7,748 nucleotides of DNA. Source: Pseudomonadota bacterium. Its GTDB lineage: Bacteria > Pseudomonadota > Alphaproteobacteria > Caulobacterales > Caulobacteraceae. The position numbers and the translations under genes are program-made. Each line of letters opens with the position of its first letter. Positions within the stretch are counted from its first letter, which is position 1. Shown here piece after piece: positions 6,399-7,748 of the stretch. The stretch covers positions 1 to 7,748 of the forward strand of contig JAEWJI010000057.1 in the NCBI GenBank assembly GCA_023386645.1. The letters run 5' to 3'. The notes under the pieces are model-generated. The model was given only the letters and a program-made list of their open reading frames with translations. It was not told the DNA's origin and made no database searches.

Positions 6399-6782
6399 CT
6401 AGCGCGGGCAGCTGTTGGAGCCGTCCGGGCAGCCCGAGAAGCTGACGCTCGGCGGCTCGACGATGATGTCGGACGGACGCACGTGCACGTCCGGCTGCTG
6501 GATGTGGATCTGGGCCGGGCGCACGCGGATCGGCGGGGTCTCGACATAGACCGGCGGCCCCTGGATGTGCACCACCGGACCGGCCACCTCGATCGGACGG
6601 CCGATCACCCGGATGCCCGGGGTGCGGACATAGATCGGCGGGCCCGGCGGCTGGGCGTTGTAGAAGTCGACGACATAGGTGCACGAACAGGCGGTCCTGT
6701 CGTCGTGGGGGCGCTCGGGGCACCCGTGGTCGCCGGACGCGCCGCCCGCCAGCAGCATGGCGATGGCCAATGATTCAATCAT
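6399..6782 (-). CDS. Hypothetical exported protein made of ten seven-residue x-P-x-[IV]-x-[IV]-x repeats
   Basis: I do not recognise a named family. The 127-residue protein begins MIESLAIAMLLAGGASG, probably a weak signal peptide: hydrophobic, but with Glu3 instead of a basic n-region and no lipobox at Cys21. A short cysteine-bearing segment follows (Cys21, Cys32, Cys34). Residues 47-116 are then ten unbroken seven-residue repeats with consensus x-P-x-[IV]-x-[IV]-x, such as GPPIYVR, TPGIRVI, GPPVYVE, TPPIRVR and QPDVHVR. Alternating Val/Ile with regular Pro suggests short extended strands joined by Pro turns. Two cysteines (118, 125) lie just after the repeats, so disulfides may clamp both ends. 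A GAGGGAAG ribosome binding site lies 3 bases before the ATG. An AT-rich promoter with a CtrA-like motif lies upstream and a terminator downstream, so the gene looks like a single-gene transcript. A surface or envelope role is inferred only from the apparent export. Confidence 0.78.
   Translation of the reverse strand: MIESLAIAMLLAGGASGDHGCPERPHDDRTACSCTYVVDFYNAQPPGPPIYVRTPGIRVIGRPIEVAGPVVHIQGPPVYVETPPIRVRPAQIHIQQPDVHVRPSDIIVEPPSVSFSGCPDGSNSCPR
6435..6644 (-). repeat. Ten 21-base units encoding tandem heptads
   Basis: Residues 47-116 of the exported protein split without gaps into ten heptads. Position 4 is Ile or Val in all ten. Position 6 is Val or Ile in nine and Phe in the last. Pro occupies position 2 in seven units and position 1 or 3 in the other three. 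The first three 14-residue pairs resemble each other most (GPPIYVR/TPGIRVI and GPPVYVE/TPPIRVR), suggesting growth by duplication of a 42-base double unit. The DNA copies have diverged. Confidence 0.8.
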
Positions 6783-6828
6783 CGTCTTCCCTCAGCCCTT
6801 CCGGCCCCGCGGGCCTTCCCTCAACAGC

Positions 6829-6855
6829 GTTATATTAACCATATTTAACTGACAA
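6829..6855 (-). promoter_or_regulatory. Promoter of the heptad-repeat protein gene
   Basis: On the minus strand, TTGTCA (complement of 6850-6855) and TATAAC (complement of 6829-6834) are 15 bases apart in the most AT-rich stretch of the window. Transcription would start about 40 bases before the ATG at 6782. The 15-base spacing is shorter than ideal. Confidence 0.5.
6835..6849. promoter_or_regulatory. Candidate CtrA binding site (TTAACCAT plus a second TTAAC)
   Basis: TTAACCAT (6835-6842) equals the 8-mer CtrA motif reported for Caulobacter-type genomes. A second TTAAC starts at 6845, giving TTAA-N6-TTAAC, one base short of the full TTAA-N7-TTAA consensus. The site occupies the spacer of the promoter above, so CtrA binding would more likely repress than activate from that start point. 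AT-rich DNA can produce such motifs by chance. Confidence 0.4.
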
Positions 6856-6893
6856 GCTTGCCGCCCGCGTTTCGCCTGACGCGCGAATTTGGC

Positions 6894-7697
6894 TCAGACT
6901 TCGAACACCCTGTACGGCCGCTCGCCCAGCGTCCGGAGCACCGGAAGCGCCACGTTGTAGACAGGCGTCCCCCGGTTGGTGGCCCCCTCCGGCGCGCCCC
7001 GGTGGGCGTGGCCGTGGACCACCAGCTTGACGTTCTCGTAGCGGTCGATGGTCTCGGCCAGCCGCGACGAGCCCAAGAAGGCGTGGATCTCCGGCGGCTC
7101 GCCCACCACCGTGTCCACCACTGGCGAATAGTGCAGCAGCACCACCGACCGTTCGGTGCGCAGCGACCGGATCGAGGTCTCGATCTGGTTGGCGTCCTCG
7201 ATCGCCTCCTGGACGAAGGTCTTCACCGCCGTTTCGCCAAAGGGGCTCAGCATGTAGCGGCCGAACCCGCCCACGAACCCCTTGCCGCCGGCGAAGCCGA
7301 CCCCTTCGATCTCGTAGGCGCGACCGTCGGAGATCATCTTCACCCCGGCGTCGGTCAGCATCTCCAGCACCACGTCCGGCTGTCCGCACTCGTGCTCGTG
7401 GTTGCCCATGACCCCGACCATCGGGATGGCGCAGACCTTCAGGTCCTCGACCAGGGCCTCCACCTCGGCCGTCTTGCCGAAGTTCACCAGGTCCCCGCAC
7501 AGGCACAACACGTCGGCCTCGTCGCCGACCCGCTCGAACAGCTCGCGATAGGGGTGTTTCGCCGCCTCGTTGACGTGCAGATCCCCGACCGCCGCCACGC
7601 GCAGCTTCCTCGACGGCCCCGCCTCCATCCCCGGCTGCGGCGTCTGCGCTGGGGCGTCGCCCAGCGGCGCAGGCTGGATCAACGTCGGATCGGTCAT
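6894..7697 (-). CDS. Calcineurin-like metallophosphoesterase
   Basis: This 267-residue, probably cytoplasmic enzyme carries the full metal-binding set of the calcineurin-like phosphoesterase fold: GDLHVN (Asp39, His41), GDLVNFG (Asp69), GNHEHE (Asn99, His100), LLHYSP (His189) and HGHAH (His230, His232). These residues bind two divalent metals and hydrolyse phosphomono- or diesters; the substrate is unknown. Residues 2-28 are a loose Pro/Ala-rich leader before the domain begins (RKLRVAAVGDLHV). The start is the ATG at 7697, because a GGGGGAGG site lies 8 bases upstream. An in-frame ATG at 7715 lies inside the palindrome and would remove that site from the leader, and an ATG at 7628 is also possible. 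The absence of a signal peptide argues against a periplasmic nucleotidase. The next gene downstream has its own promoter, so this looks like a separate unit. Confidence 0.9.
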   Translation of the reverse strand: MTDPTLIQPAPLGDAPAQTPQPGMEAGPSRKLRVAAVGDLHVNEAAKHPYRELFERVGDEADVLCLCGDLVNFGKTAEVEALVEDLKVCAIPMVGVMGNHEHECGQPDVVLEMLTDAGVKMISDGRAYEIEGVGFAGGKGFVGGFGRYMLSPFGETAVKTFVQEAIEDANQIETSIRSLRTERSVVLLHYSPVVDTVVGEPPEIHAFLGSSRLAETIDRYENVKLVVHGHAHRGAPEGATNRGTPVYNVALPVLRTLGERPYRVFEV

Positions 7698-7705
7698 GCC
7701 GCAAT

Positions 7706-7713
7706 CCTCCCCC
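7706..7713 (-). promoter_or_regulatory. Repeat-derived ribosome binding site of the phosphoesterase gene
   Basis: GGGGGAGG on the minus strand, 8 bases before the ATG at 7697, is the distal arm of the palindrome CCTCCCCC-ATT-GGGGGAGG. The other arm could pair with it and hide it in the mRNA. Confidence 0.6.
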
Positions 7714-7748
7714 ATTGGGGGAGGGGGACCGCCCGAAGGGGGGTGGAG
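7706..7748. repeat. REP-like intergenic palindrome, cut by the right edge
   Basis: A perfect 8-bp inverted repeat with an ATT loop (7706-7724) is followed by a C/G-rich tail (GGGGACCGCCCGAAGGGGGG) typical of the small repeated palindromes between alphaproteobacterial genes. It shares the style, but not the exact sequence, of the element at 2517-2691. The remainder lies outside the window. Confidence 0.6.

Noticed and set aside
5588..6547. Long minus-strand open frame across the PAP2 and six-cysteine genes
   Set aside because: Ser/Arg/Gly-rich shadow translation with no domain. It overlaps genes with clear motifs or a ribosome binding site on the other strand.

Overview
The window is high-GC, densely coded DNA from an alphaproteobacterium, most likely Caulobacterales (Brevundimonas or a close relative). 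This is an inference. It rests on strong third-position GC bias, a GlmM that reads like the Caulobacter-type protein, GC-rich intergenic palindromes of the kind common in these genomes, and a TTAACCAT motif resembling the CtrA 8-mer. No taxonomic search was run. There are no rRNA, tRNA, CRISPR, transposase or phage genes.

Layout from left to right. (1) The first 330 codons of glmS (minus strand, cut by the left edge) lie head-to-head with complete glmM (plus strand). Their products catalyse steps one and two of UDP-GlcNAc synthesis. (2) A 175-bp nested palindrome follows glmM and runs into the 3' end of an ArsR-type repressor gene (minus), supplying its last ~21 codons and its stop. (3) The repressor is divergent from a START/AHSA1-type (SRPBCC) gene (plus). 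Between them a perfect 7-bp inverted repeat sits between the -35 and -10 boxes of the SRPBCC promoter and overlaps the repressor's start codon, giving a compact self-contained regulatory switch. (4) A YdhS/COG4529-like FAD/NAD(P)-binding protein (minus, GTG start) converges on the SRPBCC gene. It is divergent from a six-helix PAP2 lipid phosphatase gene (plus). (5) Two small, probably exported proteins converge on a shared hairpin terminator. The plus-strand one has six cysteines. The minus-strand one is mostly ten tandem seven-residue repeats of the form x-P-x-[IV]-x-[IV]-x. The latter has an AT-rich promoter containing TTAACCAT. (6) A calcineurin-like metallophosphoesterase gene (minus) ends the window. 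Its Shine-Dalgarno lies in a second intergenic palindrome cut by the right edge.

Most of the window is housekeeping or common accessory content. The least explained parts are the heptad-repeat exported protein and its candidate CtrA-linked promoter, the operator buried in the arsR/SRPBCC promoter, and the two places where intergenic repeats have become functional parts of genes (a C-terminal tail and a ribosome binding site). No clearly new multi-gene system is evident.
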